Of a stretch of DNA of 64,000 bases, positions 35,156 to 43,958 are shown in pieces. This DNA is from Mesorhizobium sp. 131-2-1 (lineage in GTDB: Bacteria > Pseudomonadota > Alphaproteobacteria > Rhizobiales > Rhizobiaceae). The stretch lies in NCBI RefSeq assembly GCF_016756535.1, contig NZ_AP023247.1, positions 1,488,001-1,552,000 of the forward strand, given 5' to 3'. The notes beneath the pieces were generated by a model. The model was given only the letters and a program-made list of their open reading frames with translations, did no database searches and was not told the DNA's origin. A program made the translations under genes and the position numbers. The number at the start of each line of letters is the position of its first letter. The first letter of the stretch is position 1.

Positions 35156-36034
35156 ATGAAACCGACGCTCGACAGCGATCTCCTGCGCACCTTCGTCGCG
35201 GTGGCCGAAACCGGCAATTTCACCAAGGCGGCGGAGCAGGCGGGCCGTACCCAGTCGGCGGTGTCGATGCAGATGAAGAAGCTCGAGGGCATGGTCGGCG
35301 ACAGCCTGTTCGAGCGCGGTTCGCGTGGCGTGGCGCTGACGCGGCGCGGCGGCGAACTGATCGGCAACGCCAGGCGCATCGTTTCGCTGCTCGACGAGAC
35401 CGCGGCGTCGCTGGCGGCGGCGCCGCTTGGCGGCCCGGTGCGCATCGGCATTCCCGAAGAATATGGCCATGCCATCCTGTCGCGCGCCCTTGGCGCGTTT
35501 TCGAAGCGTCACCCGAAGGTCGAGGTGACGGTACGCTACGCGCATTCGGGCGCACAGACAGCGGCGGTCGCGGCCGGCGAACTCGATCTTGCCGTCGTCT
35601 TCGAATGGCAGGACCTCGCGGGCGGCGAGGTGCTGATGCACGATCCGACGGTGTGGGTGACGTCCGAGACGCACCACAGGCACGAGGAACGGCCGGTGCC
35701 GATCGCGCTCTACAGCCGTGACGGCTGGTGCCGCGACTTCGCCATCAAGTCGCTGGAGCAGCGCGGCCTTGCCTATCGCGTCGCCTACACGAGCGACACC
35801 AATGGCGGCCTCAAGCTCGCCGTCACCTCCGGCCTGGCGATCGCGCCGATCTCGCGCAGCAACATCCCGATCGGCTGCCGCGAGCTGACCGCAGCCGACG
35901 GTTTCGGCGACATCGATTCCTCGAATGTCGTGCTGCATCGCAACCCGGCAGCGGCCGGCGAAGCGATCGATAGCATGGAGAATGCCATCCGCGAGGCGTT
36001 CACGCTGACGCCCGGCGCGCCACTGGACTCCTGA
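35156..36034 (+). CDS. LysR-family transcriptional regulator
   Basis: 292 residues. The DNA-binding helix-turn-helix is LLRTFVAVAETGNFTKAAE followed by TQSAVSMQMKKLEGMVGDSL; an effector-binding domain follows (VRIGIPEEYGHAILSRAL). ATG 35156 (MKPTLDSDLL) is the normal LysR start; the longer frame begins in the operator region. It probably regulates the divergent DMT permease. Confidence 0.92.
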   Translation: MKPTLDSDLLRTFVAVAETGNFTKAAEQAGRTQSAVSMQMKKLEGMVGDSLFERGSRGVALTRRGGELIGNARRIVSLLDETAASLAAAPLGGPVRIGIPEEYGHAILSRALGAFSKRHPKVEVTVRYAHSGAQTAAVAAGELDLAVVFEWQDLAGGEVLMHDPTVWVTSETHHRHEERPVPIALYSRDGWCRDFAIKSLEQRGLAYRVAYTSDTNGGLKLAVTSGLAIAPISRSNIPIGCRELTAADGFGDIDSSNVVLHRNPAAAGEAIDSMENAIREAFTLTPGAPLDS

Positions 36035-36112
36035 CCCGGCGCTCCCGGCAGCCGGTCCGGCCGGCAAGCGGCGGAAGGCAGGCCGCCGCTCAGCCCTTCT
36101 TTTCGCAGAAGG

Positions 36113-36478
36113 TTAGGCCTTTTCGTAGAAGGTCAGGCTATTGCCGAAGGGATCGATGACGGTGACCTCTTTAGTCTCCCACGGCGTCGTCTCCAGACCA
36201 GGCCTGGCGAACCGATACTTCCTGTCGATCAACTCGTGGTGCAGTGCCGCTATGTCGGCCACTTCGACGCGGATGTGCGAACCCGGCGACCCGTCGCCGT
36301 GATGCTCGCTCAGATGCAGCTCGCAGCCGTCGCGGACGATACCGGTGTAGAGCGGCGCATTGTCGTCGAAGCGGTGCTCGAACCGCACCGCGAAACCGAG
36401 AAAGCCAAGATAGAACTCGTGCGCCTTGGCGACGTCGAATATGCGCAGGATCGGGGTGACGGCACCGAGCTTCGGCAT
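36113..36478 (-). CDS. VOC/glyoxalase-bleomycin resistance-like protein
   Basis: 121 residues with two beta-alpha-beta-beta-beta units: VTPILRIFDVAKAHEFYLGFLGF in the first and ALHHELIDRKYRF...TVIDPFGNSLTFYEK in the second. The family includes glyoxalases, dioxygenases and resistance proteins; catalytic class cannot be set from this. It stands between the LysR gene and the DUF4175 protein on the minus strand. Confidence 0.87.
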   Translation of the reverse strand: MPKLGAVTPILRIFDVAKAHEFYLGFLGFAVRFEHRFDDNAPLYTGIVRDGCELHLSEHHGDGSPGSHIRVEVADIAALHHELIDRKYRFARPGLETTPWETKEVTVIDPFGNSLTFYEKA

Positions 36479-36506
36479 GGCGTTGCGACCGTTGATGAGG
36501 GGAGGA

Positions 36507-39092
36507 CTATTTCAGTTCTAGCAGCCGCTCGAGATAGCTGCGCTCGATGTCGGGGCTGAGCGCGTTGCCGAGCCGCTTGCGGATCGCCTCCAGGATCTGG
36601 CGCGCGCGCTGGACATCGATCTCGTCCGGCACCTTCACGGAATTGCCGTCGTCAGGCCCGCGGGTGGCGCGTGGCCGGCCAAGCGGGTCGCGGTCGGCGT
36701 CCTGCTGGCGGCCGCCCTGCTCGCTGCCGCCCTGGTCGCCCTGCATGGCCTGCAGCTGCTTCATCATGTCCTTGGCGCCGCGGCGCAGCGCCTCCAGCGC
36801 GCGGCCCTGGTGGCCGACGGCCTGGTCGCCGTCGCCTTCGCCGAGCGCCTGCTCGGCATTACCCATCGACTTGCCGGCCTCGCCAAATCCCTCGTTGGGC
36901 TGCATGCCGAGGCCTTCCAGGCCCTTCTTCAACTGCTCGAGATCGCTTTGCAGCTTGCCCTGGCCTTCCTGCAGCTGCTTCAGCGCGTCGGCGAATTCCT
37001 GCGGCGTCATCGGCCTCGGGCGGGCGAGCGGATCGCGGTCCTGTCCCTGTCCCGGCCCGTCCTCGTCCTGGCCGCCGCCGTTCTCGCCCAGCTGCTCGTC
37101 GCGGTTCTCGCCGCGCTGGCGCAGGCCGCGCTGCATCTGGTCCATGCGGAAGGTGTCGTTCATCATCTCCTGCTGGCGCCGCATGATCTCGCCCAGCTTG
37201 TCCATCTGCTGGCGCATCTCGCTGTCCTGCTCGCCGCCCTGCTGCTGACGGCCGGCCTGCAGGTTGTTCATCATGTCCTGCAATTGCGACAGCAGCTGCT
37301 GGGCGCGGTCGCGATCGCCGGATTTGGCTAGGTTCTCGATCTCGTCCATCATCCGCTCGATGTCGCTCTGGCGCAGCTCCTGGCCATTCTGCTGCATCTG
37401 CGGTGCGTTCGGGTTCTGCTTGGCGCGCTCGGCGAATTCCTGCAGGAACTCGTTCATCGCCTCGCGCAGTTCCTTCATCGCCTTGTCGATCTCTTCGTCG
37501 CTGGCGCCCCTGTTGATGGCGTCCTGCAACGCCTGCTGCGCCTGGCGCAGCCGACGCTCGGCCGCCGACAGATTGCCCTCCTCGATGCCGAGCGCGATTT
37601 CCCAGAGATAGGACACGACATTGCGCAGCTGGTCGTCATTGTCGGCCATTTTCAGCCGGCTGCGGGCGCTCATGATGGCGAGGTAGTGCGACATGTCGTC
37701 GAACGTGTCCTCGGGGCGCAGCGTGATGGCATCCATCAGCTCGAGCACGCGCGGCTTGGAATTGGCGTCGAGCCCAAGCATGCGGCGCTGCTCGATGACC
37801 GCGCGCGCCAGGGGGTTGGCGAAGGGCCGTTCGGGCATCACCAGCGTCTTGGTCTCGCTGGTCGCGGTGTGGCCGGCGTCGTCGGTGGCGCTGAGCGTCA
37901 GCTTGATGCTGCCGCCGGACCAGACGTGCTCGGTCAGGTCCTTGCTGGTCTTGGCGGCGTTGCCCTTGCCGCCGCGGCGCGGCAGCGCCAGCGGCATGTC
38001 GGGCGGACCGTAGAGCGGATGCGCGCTCGGCGCCTGCGGGTCGGCCAGCGCGAACTCCGCCTTGGCCGAGGCCGCGCCGTAATCGTCGTCGATCTGGTAG
38101 TTGAGCTCGAAGGCGCCGTTGACGGCGCGCTTGGGCTCGCCGGCAAAGCGGATCGTCGGCGGCTTGTCCGGGATGACGGCGAAGGCCCAGTGGCCGAGGT
38201 CGTCCTCGCCCGATTTCAGCGTCAGCACGCCGTCGCCGGTCAGCTTGCCGCTGAACTGGCGCACTTTGGGTGCTGCTGTCGACACCGGCTTGGCGGCCTG
38301 CGGTCCGGCCGGGTCGATGGCGCGGGCATTGCCGTCCCTGTCGGCAAAGCTCAGCGTCTCCTCGCCCGAGCCACCGGTGACGCGCAGCGAGACATCGCTG
38401 CCTTGCGGCACGGTGAAGGTGGCGGCCGCCTGGTTGGCGTCGGCGGTAAGGAAGAGCGGCGGCTTGCCGGTATAGGCAGGTGGCGTCACCCAGGCGTCGA
38501 TGCGCGGCGGAACCGCGTCGCGCGCGGCGCGGGCGACAAAGCCGTCGCTTATCCTGCCGCCCGAGGGGCCAAAGGAGAAGGCGAAAGCGGTGACCAGGAG
38601 CAGCGCCGCGACGGCGCGCAGGCCCCAGCGGTCGCGCTCCGGAACGCGCGCGCGGGGCCGGTCGGCGCCAAGGCTGCCCAGCCGTTCGGCCATGCGCTTT
38701 TGATGTTCGCGCCACAGCGCCTGCGAGAAGATGCTTTCGTGGCCGCTCGGGCGATCGGTCTGCACCTGCACCGGGCTATGCAGCAGTTCGTTGGCTGCTT
38801 CGATGCGCCGGTCGATCTCGGCGGCCGTCGGCAAGCGGAAGACGCGCAGCGGGTAGAGCGCGGCGAGGGCGGCGATGGCGAAGACAAACAGCACGCCGAT
38901 GCGCGCGACGTCGGGCAGAAGCGGGAACAGGCCGAGCCAAGAGATGCTGAGGAACAGGCTGGCAAGGATGAGCAGCGGCAAAAGCAGCGGCCAGCCACGC
39001 TCGACCACCATGGAGGCCCGCGTCGCCAGCCGGCTCAAGGCAAGACGCCCGGCCAGGCCGCGATCGCCGCTGGAAGTGGGTCGTTGCGTCAT
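36507..39092 (-). CDS. TIGR02302/DUF4175 large membrane protein
   Basis: 861 residues. An N-terminal pair of membrane helices (residues about 35-80: WPLLLPLLILASLFLSISWL and IGVLFVFAIAALAALYPL) and one more near 150 precede an Ig-like periplasmic region with PPRIDAWVTPPAYTGKPPLF. The C-terminal third is a long, Gln/Met-rich, charged coiled-coil (NPNAPQMQQNGQELRQ, QLQDMMNNLQAGRQQQGG). The family is confined to Alphaproteobacteria and has no established function. ATG 39092 (MTQRPTSSGDRG) is chosen over 105 extra upstream residues that lack family features. Confidence 0.9.
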   Translation of the reverse strand: MTQRPTSSGDRGLAGRLALSRLATRASMVVERGWPLLLPLLILASLFLSISWLGLFPLLPDVARIGVLFVFAIAALAALYPLRVFRLPTAAEIDRRIEAANELLHSPVQVQTDRPSGHESIFSQALWREHQKRMAERLGSLGADRPRARVPERDRWGLRAVAALLLVTAFAFSFGPSGGRISDGFVARAARDAVPPRIDAWVTPPAYTGKPPLFLTADANQAAATFTVPQGSDVSLRVTGGSGEETLSFADRDGNARAIDPAGPQAAKPVSTAAPKVRQFSGKLTGDGVLTLKSGEDDLGHWAFAVIPDKPPTIRFAGEPKRAVNGAFELNYQIDDDYGAASAKAEFALADPQAPSAHPLYGPPDMPLALPRRGGKGNAAKTSKDLTEHVWSGGSIKLTLSATDDAGHTATSETKTLVMPERPFANPLARAVIEQRRMLGLDANSKPRVLELMDAITLRPEDTFDDMSHYLAIMSARSRLKMADNDDQLRNVVSYLWEIALGIEEGNLSAAERRLRQAQQALQDAINRGASDEEIDKAMKELREAMNEFLQEFAERAKQNPNAPQMQQNGQELRQSDIERMMDEIENLAKSGDRDRAQQLLSQLQDMMNNLQAGRQQQGGEQDSEMRQQMDKLGEIMRRQQEMMNDTFRMDQMQRGLRQRGENRDEQLGENGGGQDEDGPGQGQDRDPLARPRPMTPQEFADALKQLQEGQGKLQSDLEQLKKGLEGLGMQPNEGFGEAGKSMGNAEQALGEGDGDQAVGHQGRALEALRRGAKDMMKQLQAMQGDQGGSEQGGRQQDADRDPLGRPRATRGPDDGNSVKVPDEIDVQRARQILEAIRKRLGNALSPDIERSYLERLLELK

Positions 39093-39207
39093 CGGCCCTT
39101 CCTGTCCGGGCGGGATGGCCCGAACCTCAGGACTCGAAGTGTACCAGCAAACACGGCAAAGGCGAGGCGGGTTCCAAAAACGTGAACCGTTCTTTCCGCT
39201 TTTATGG

Positions 39208-40149
39208 TCAGAATTTTGCGGGATCGGTGTTGGAGCCGCAGACCAGAACCGCCACACGCTCGCCCGGCGACGGCTGGTAGCGGCCGGAGAGCACCGCCGC
39301 GAAGGCCGCGGCACCGCCCGGCTCGGACATGATTCGCACCCGGTCCCAGAGCGCCCTCTGCGCGGCGACGATGTCGTCGTCGCTAACCAGCAGCGAGCGC
39401 TCGACATAGGCCTCGGCGATCGGGAACATCATTTCGCCCACACGCTTGGGCGCCAGCGAATCGGCGGCGATGCCCTCTGCAGGCGCATCGACGGGCCGGC
39501 CGGCCTCGAAGGCGCGATAGAGCGTCGGCGCGCCCTCCGGCTCGACTGCGATGATCCGGATGCGGCCGGCGAACCAGGCGGCGATGCCGCCGATCAGACC
39601 GCCGCCGCCGACGGCAACGAGCAGCGTGTCGATTTCGGGCAGATCGGCCTCGATCTCCAGGCCGAGCGTGCCTTGCCCGACCAGCGTTTCCTCCTGATTG
39701 AAGGCATGGATCTGCAGCGCGCCGGTGCTTGCGGCAAAGTCCTCGCTGGCGGTCAGCGCCTCGGCATAGCGCGCGCCGCCGACGACCAGTTCGGCGCCGT
39801 AGCCGCGAATGCGCGCCAGCTTGGCCGGCGGGCTCACTTCGGGAACGAAGATGGTGGCCTTGTGGCCGAGCCGCATGGCGGCATAGGCGACCGCTGCGCC
39901 GTGGTTGCCGCCGGACGCGGCGACGACGCCGGCCGCGGGCACGGGACGCTCCAGCAGATTGGTGAAGGCACCGCGCGCCTTGAACGAGCCCGAATGCTGC
40001 AGGCATTCAAGCTTGAGGTCGACGGCGAGCGGCGCCTTGCCGAAATCGGCCATGTCGACGCGCAGCACCGGCGTGTGGCGCACGTATGGCCGGATGCGCG
40101 GCTCCATCGCGGCGATGCGTTCGCGGGTGATGGTGCTGGGGTTGGTCAT
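39208..40149 (-). CDS. Threonine/serine dehydratase-like PLP enzyme
   Basis: 313 residues, fold-type II PLP. The cofactor-lysine motif is LQHSGSFKARGAFTNLL, the phosphate loop is VAVGGGGLIGGIAAW, with GNHGAAVAYAA and SEPGGAAAFAAVL. It likely deaminates threonine or serine, or acts on related hydroxy-amino acids. It lacks the C-terminal ACT-like domain of biosynthetic IlvA, so a catabolic or racemase-like role is possible. ATG 40149 (MTNPSTITRERI) is preferred to 11 extra residues. Confidence 0.88.
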   Translation of the reverse strand: MTNPSTITRERIAAMEPRIRPYVRHTPVLRVDMADFGKAPLAVDLKLECLQHSGSFKARGAFTNLLERPVPAAGVVAASGGNHGAAVAYAAMRLGHKATIFVPEVSPPAKLARIRGYGAELVVGGARYAEALTASEDFAASTGALQIHAFNQEETLVGQGTLGLEIEADLPEIDTLLVAVGGGGLIGGIAAWFAGRIRIIAVEPEGAPTLYRAFEAGRPVDAPAEGIAADSLAPKRVGEMMFPIAEAYVERSLLVSDDDIVAAQRALWDRVRIMSEPGGAAAFAAVLSGRYQPSPGERVAVLVCGSNTDPAKF

Positions 40150-40216
40150 GATTCGCTTCCTAACCATGCCGGCGTTGTCCACACGACAGCCTGAATGAGT
40201 TCGTGGCGCCGCCTGC

Positions 40217-41485
40217 CTATTTCAACCAGTCCGGGATCGAATCCAAGCCGATCAGCTCGTCATAGGTCTGGCGTGGGCGCACGACATGGAAACGGTCGCC
40301 GTCGACCAGCACTTCCGGCACGAGCAGGCGGGTGTTGTAGGTGCCGGCCTGCACCGCGCCATAGGCGCCGGCGGTGGCGACGGTGATGAGATCGCCGGCC
40401 TTCAGCCGCGGCAGATCGCGGTCGAGGCCCAGGAAGTCGCCCGTCTCGCAGACCGGCCCGACGACATCGACCTTCATGCGCGGCGTCGCCGCCGGCGGCT
40501 GCACGACCGGGCGGATGTCGTGGAAGGCGTCGTAAAGCGTCGGCCGGATCAGGTCGTTCATGGCGGCGTCGACGACCAGGAAGTTCCTGGCGTCGCCTTC
40601 CTTCACGAAGATGACCTCGGAGACCAGGATGCCGGCATTTCCGACGATCAGCCGGCCCGGCTCGAACATCACCTTGAGGCCGAGCTTGGTGACGTGCTTC
40701 CTGACGATCTCGGCATAGGCATCGGGCAGCGGCGGCGGGCTGTTGTCGACGCGATAGGGGATGCCCAGGCCACCACCGAGATCGACATGCTCGATGGAAT
40801 GGCCGTCGGCGCGCAACGTGCCGACCAGTTCGACGAGCAGCGCGAAAGCGTCGTCGAAAGGCTGCAGTTCGGTGATCTGGCTGCCGATATGGGTGTCGAT
40901 GCCGGTGACCCTGATGCCCGGCAGTTGCGCGGCGCGGGCATAGACCTGGCGCGCCCGCTGCCAGGCGATGCCGAACTTGTTCTCGGCCTTGCCGGTGGAG
41001 ATCTTCTTGTGCGTCCTGGCGTCGACGTCCGGATTGATGCGCAGCGAGACCGGCGCGACCTTGCCGAGCGCGGTCGCGCGCGCCGAGAGCAGTTCCAGCT
41101 CCGGCTCGGATTCGACGTTGAAGCAGAGGATGCCGGCGGAAAGGGCGAAGTCCATTTCCCGCGCGGTCTTGCCGACACCCGAGAAGAGGATCTTGCCGGC
41201 TGGAATGCCGGCGGCCAGCGCCCGGCGCAATTCGCCTTCCGACACCACGTCGGCGCCGGCACCAAGCCTTGCCAGCGTCTTCAGCACCGCCTGGTTGGAG
41301 TTGGCCTTCATGGCGTAGCAGACCAACGCGTCGAGCCCGGGGAAGGCGTCCCTGAAGACGCGAAAATGCCTGGTCAGCGTCGCCGTCGAATAGCAGTAGA
41401 ACGGCGTGCCGACCTGCGCCGCGATGTCAGGAATGGCGACGTCTTCGGCATGCAGCACGCCGTCGCGGTAGTCGAAATGGTTCAC
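40217..41485 (-). CDS. lysA: Diaminopimelate decarboxylase
   Basis: 422 residues, alanine-racemase-type barrel: PLP lysine in LVCYAMKANSNQAVL, GAGADVVSEGELRRAL, glycine loop HVDLGGGLGIPY, and the active-site Cys in VGPVCETGDFLG contributed across the dimer. It makes lysine from meso-diaminopimelate. It is downstream of the small lipoprotein gene and argH, all on the minus strand, the standard rhizobial argH-lptM-lysA order. Confidence 0.95.
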   Translation of the reverse strand: MNHFDYRDGVLHAEDVAIPDIAAQVGTPFYCYSTATLTRHFRVFRDAFPGLDALVCYAMKANSNQAVLKTLARLGAGADVVSEGELRRALAAGIPAGKILFSGVGKTAREMDFALSAGILCFNVESEPELELLSARATALGKVAPVSLRINPDVDARTHKKISTGKAENKFGIAWQRARQVYARAAQLPGIRVTGIDTHIGSQITELQPFDDAFALLVELVGTLRADGHSIEHVDLGGGLGIPYRVDNSPPPLPDAYAEIVRKHVTKLGLKVMFEPGRLIVGNAGILVSEVIFVKEGDARNFLVVDAAMNDLIRPTLYDAFHDIRPVVQPPAATPRMKVDVVGPVCETGDFLGLDRDLPRLKAGDLITVATAGAYGAVQAGTYNTRLLVPEVLVDGDRFHVVRPRQTYDELIGLDSIPDWLK

Positions 41486-41536
41486 GAGACTGGTTCCGGA
41501 TGTTGAAGCGCGATGAGATCGGTGATCTCATCGGCT

Positions 41537-41743
41537 CTAGAGCAGTGGGTCGAGGATGAACTTCTTGTCCTCGATCGGTTTTTCCGGCTCCGGCGGCACG
41601 GGCTGATTGGCCTTCTCGGCATCCTTGCGCGCCTGCACGGCCGCCTCGTAGGGCGTGTCGAGGCCCGTCCTGCGGCCGCAGGCCGTGACGGCAGCCATCG
41701 CCGCGAGCAGCGCGAGCGTCACCAAAATCCTGCTTGCGGTCAT
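41537..41743 (-). CDS. lptM: Small LptM-type lipoprotein
   Basis: 68 residues. A lipoprotein signal peptide (ILVTLALLAAMAAVTACGRR) ends with a lipobox-like VTAC so the Cys would be lipidated. A short charged tail (AVQARKDAEKANQPVPPEP) follows. Rhizobial proteins of this form at the argH-lysA junction are annotated as LptM (YifL-like), an LptD maturation factor in E. coli; equivalence here is by position and form only. A second ATG at 41752 adds three residues. Confidence 0.75.
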   Translation of the reverse strand: MTASRILVTLALLAAMAAVTACGRRTGLDTPYEAAVQARKDAEKANQPVPPEPEKPIEDKKFILDPLL

Positions 41744-41831
41744 CGATCCCATCCGTGCGAGAAAATTCGTTGCCTGCTTCTAGCGAAAATTTCGCGCCTT
41801 TGCACCCCGGCAAATCGGGCCGTCGCTCGGC

Positions 41832-43232
41832 TCACGCCTTGGCGAGCCGCTTTTTCCAGTAGCGGATTTGCTTGCGCACCTCCGAGGGCGCCGTGCCGCC
41901 GAAGCTCACGCGGCTCTTCACTGAATTCTGCACGGCAAGCACGGAGAAGATGCCCTCCGTGATGCCGGGATGGATCGACTGCAGATCCTCGAGCGAAAGC
42001 TTCTCCAGCCCGACCTTCTTGTCCTCGGCCAGCGCCACGGCGCGGCCGGTGACGTGATGCGCCTCGCGAAAGGGCAGGCCCAGCGTGCGCACCAGCCAGT
42101 CGGCGAGATCGGTCGCCGTCGCATGGCCGGAGCCGGCGGCCTTCTTCATCGCGGCTGCATTGACGGTCATGTCGCGCACCATGCCGGTCATCGCGGCCAG
42201 CATCAGGTCGAGCGTCTCGGCGGCGTCGAAGACCGATTCCTTGTCTTCCTGCATGTCCTTGCCATAGGTCAGCGGCATGCCCTTCATCACCGTCAAAAGG
42301 CCGACGAGATGGCCGTTGACGCGCCCGGTCTTGCCACGCACCAGCTCGGCGGCGTCGGGGTTCTTCTTCTGCGGCATGATCGAGGAGCCGGTGGAGAATG
42401 AGTCCGAGAGCCGGACGAAGCCGAATTGCGGCGTCGACCAGATGATGATCTCCTCGGCGAGCCGCGACAGATGCGTGGCGCAGATCGCCGCCATGGCGAG
42501 AAACTCAAGTGCGAAGTCGCGATCGGAAACACTGTCGAGCGAATTGCGCATCGGCTCGCGGAAGCCGAGCGCCTTCGCCGTCTGGTGACGGTCGATGGCG
42601 AAGCTGGTGCCGGCGAGGGCCGCCGCGCCGAGCGGGCTCTCGTCCATGCGCTCGATGGCGTCGCGGACGCGCGACAGGTCGCGCGAAAACATTTCGACAT
42701 AGGCCATGCAATGGTGGCCGAAGGTGACCGGCTGCGCCGCCTGCATATGGGTGAAGCCCGGCATCACCGTCGCCGCATGCTCCTCGGCGCGCTCGAGGAA
42801 GGCGGCGATCAGCCCCTTCAGCGCCTCGGCGACGCGGAAGCACTCGTCCTTGACCCAGAGCCTGAGATCCACCGCCACCTGGTCGTTGCGCGAGCGGGCG
42901 GTGTGCAGGCGGCCGGCGGCAGGGCCGATGAGGTCGGCAAGACGCGCCTCGACATTCATGTGGATGTCTTCCAGCCTAGTCGAGAATTCGAATGTGCCGG
43001 CCTCGATCTCTTTCAGGATCGTGTTCAGGCCGTGAGCGATTTTTTGTTGATCGGCCGCCGAAATAATGCCCGTTTCAGCCAACATCTCGCTATGGGCGAT
43101 CGAACCTCTTATGTCCTGCGCATAGAGTTTGCGGTCGAACGAGATCGACGCGTTGATCGCTTCCATGATCGCGGCCGGACCCGAGGCAAAACGTCCGCCC
43201 CACATCTGGTTGCTGGCCTTCTTGTCGCTCAT
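41832..43232 (-). CDS. argH: Argininosuccinate lyase
   Basis: 466 residues, fumarase/aspartase superfamily: [17 protein letters not shown], the second conserved region with [13 protein letters not shown], and the signature [19 protein letters not shown]. It cleaves argininosuccinate to arginine and fumarate. ATG 43232 ([15 protein letters not shown]) is the family start; the extra 18 residues of the longer frame cover the divergent tlpA promoter. It is head-to-head with tlpA, only 36 bases between start codons. Confidence 0.96.
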   Translation of the reverse strand: MSDKKASNQMWGGRFASGPAAIMEAINASISFDRKLYAQDIRGSIAHSEMLAETGIISAADQQKIAHGLNTILKEIEAGTFEFSTRLEDIHMNVEARLADLIGPAAGRLHTARSRNDQVAVDLRLWVKDECFRVAEALKGLIAAFLERAEEHAATVMPGFTHMQAAQPVTFGHHCMAYVEMFSRDLSRVRDAIERMDESPLGAAALAGTSFAIDRHQTAKALGFREPMRNSLDSVSDRDFALEFLAMAAICATHLSRLAEEIIIWSTPQFGFVRLSDSFSTGSSIMPQKKNPDAAELVRGKTGRVNGHLVGLLTVMKGMPLTYGKDMQEDKESVFDAAETLDLMLAAMTGMVRDMTVNAAAMKKAAGSGHATATDLADWLVRTLGLPFREAHHVTGRAVALAEDKKVGLEKLSLEDLQSIHPGITEGIFSVLAVQNSVKSRVSFGGTAPSEVRKQIRYWKKRLAKA

Positions 43233-43268
43233 CGCTATAACCCGTGCTCCGGAGCAGTTTTGAAGAAA

Positions 43269-43958
43269 ATGGCAGACGGCAATCAATTATTCCCGGCCCC
43301 GCGCCTGATCCTTGCCGCCCTGGTGGCGGGCGTGCTGGCGGGCGCGGTGGCGGTATATGTCAGCGAGAGCGGTTCTGGCAACAACGCGCCGGCCGAAGTT
43401 GCCGCAGCCACCAGCGGCAAGGACGATGCCGCCTGCGCGGCCAAGGCCGAGCGGGCCAAGAAGGTCGCCGCCAAGGCCACCGGCCAGGTCGCGGCGCTGT
43501 TGCCGGCCGATCCGCCGCAGTCGCTGAAAAGCCTCGCCTTCAACGGTCCCGACGGCAAGCCGATGACGCTCGCCGACCAGGCGGGCAAGACGGTGCTGCT
43601 CAATCTGTGGGCGACGTGGTGCGCGCCGTGCCGCGCCGAGATGCCGGCGCTCGACGCGCTGCAGAAGGAAATGGGCAGCGATCGCTTCCAGGTGGTGGCG
43701 GTCAATGTCGATACCGGCGACGACGCCAAGCCGAAGAAGTTCCTCAGCGAAATCGGTGTCGCGACGCTCGGCTATTACCGGGACCCGACGCTGGGCCTGT
43801 TCAACGAGGTCAAGACGCGCGGCCTGGCGCTTGGCCTGCCGGTCACCATGCTGATCGACGCCGAAGGCTGTCTGATCGCCCATATGAACGGGCCGGCCGA
43901 ATGGTCGGGAGCGGATGCCAGGCGGCTGGTCGAAGCCGCGCTTGCTCCTTCAAGCTGA
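43269..43958 (+). CDS. tlpA: Thiol:disulfide interchange protein TlpA
   Basis: 229 residues. An N-terminal membrane anchor ([20 protein letters not shown]) tethers a periplasmic thioredoxin fold with the redox centre [16 protein letters not shown] (WCAPC) and the cis-Pro loop [10 protein letters not shown]. TlpA reduces copper-binding factors for cytochrome aa3 oxidase assembly. A TTG at 43260 is an alternative start; GGAGCAG precedes both. Its stop overlaps the EAL-protein stop by 9 bases (convergent). Confidence 0.92.
   Translation: MADGNQLFPAPRLILAALVAGVLAGAVAVYVSESGSGNNAPAEVAAATSGKDDAACAAKAERAKKVAAKATGQVAALLPADPPQSLKSLAFNGPDGKPMTLADQAGKTVLLNLWATWCAPCRAEMPALDALQKEMGSDRFQVVAVNVDTGDDAKPKKFLSEIGVATLGYYRDPTLGLFNEVKTRGLALGLPVTMLIDAEGCLIAHMNGPAEWSGADARRLVEAALAPSS

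Noticed and set aside
36507..39407. Longer start for the DUF4175 protein
   Set aside because: The extra 105 residues run across the dehydratase gene region and lack hydrophobic or family features.
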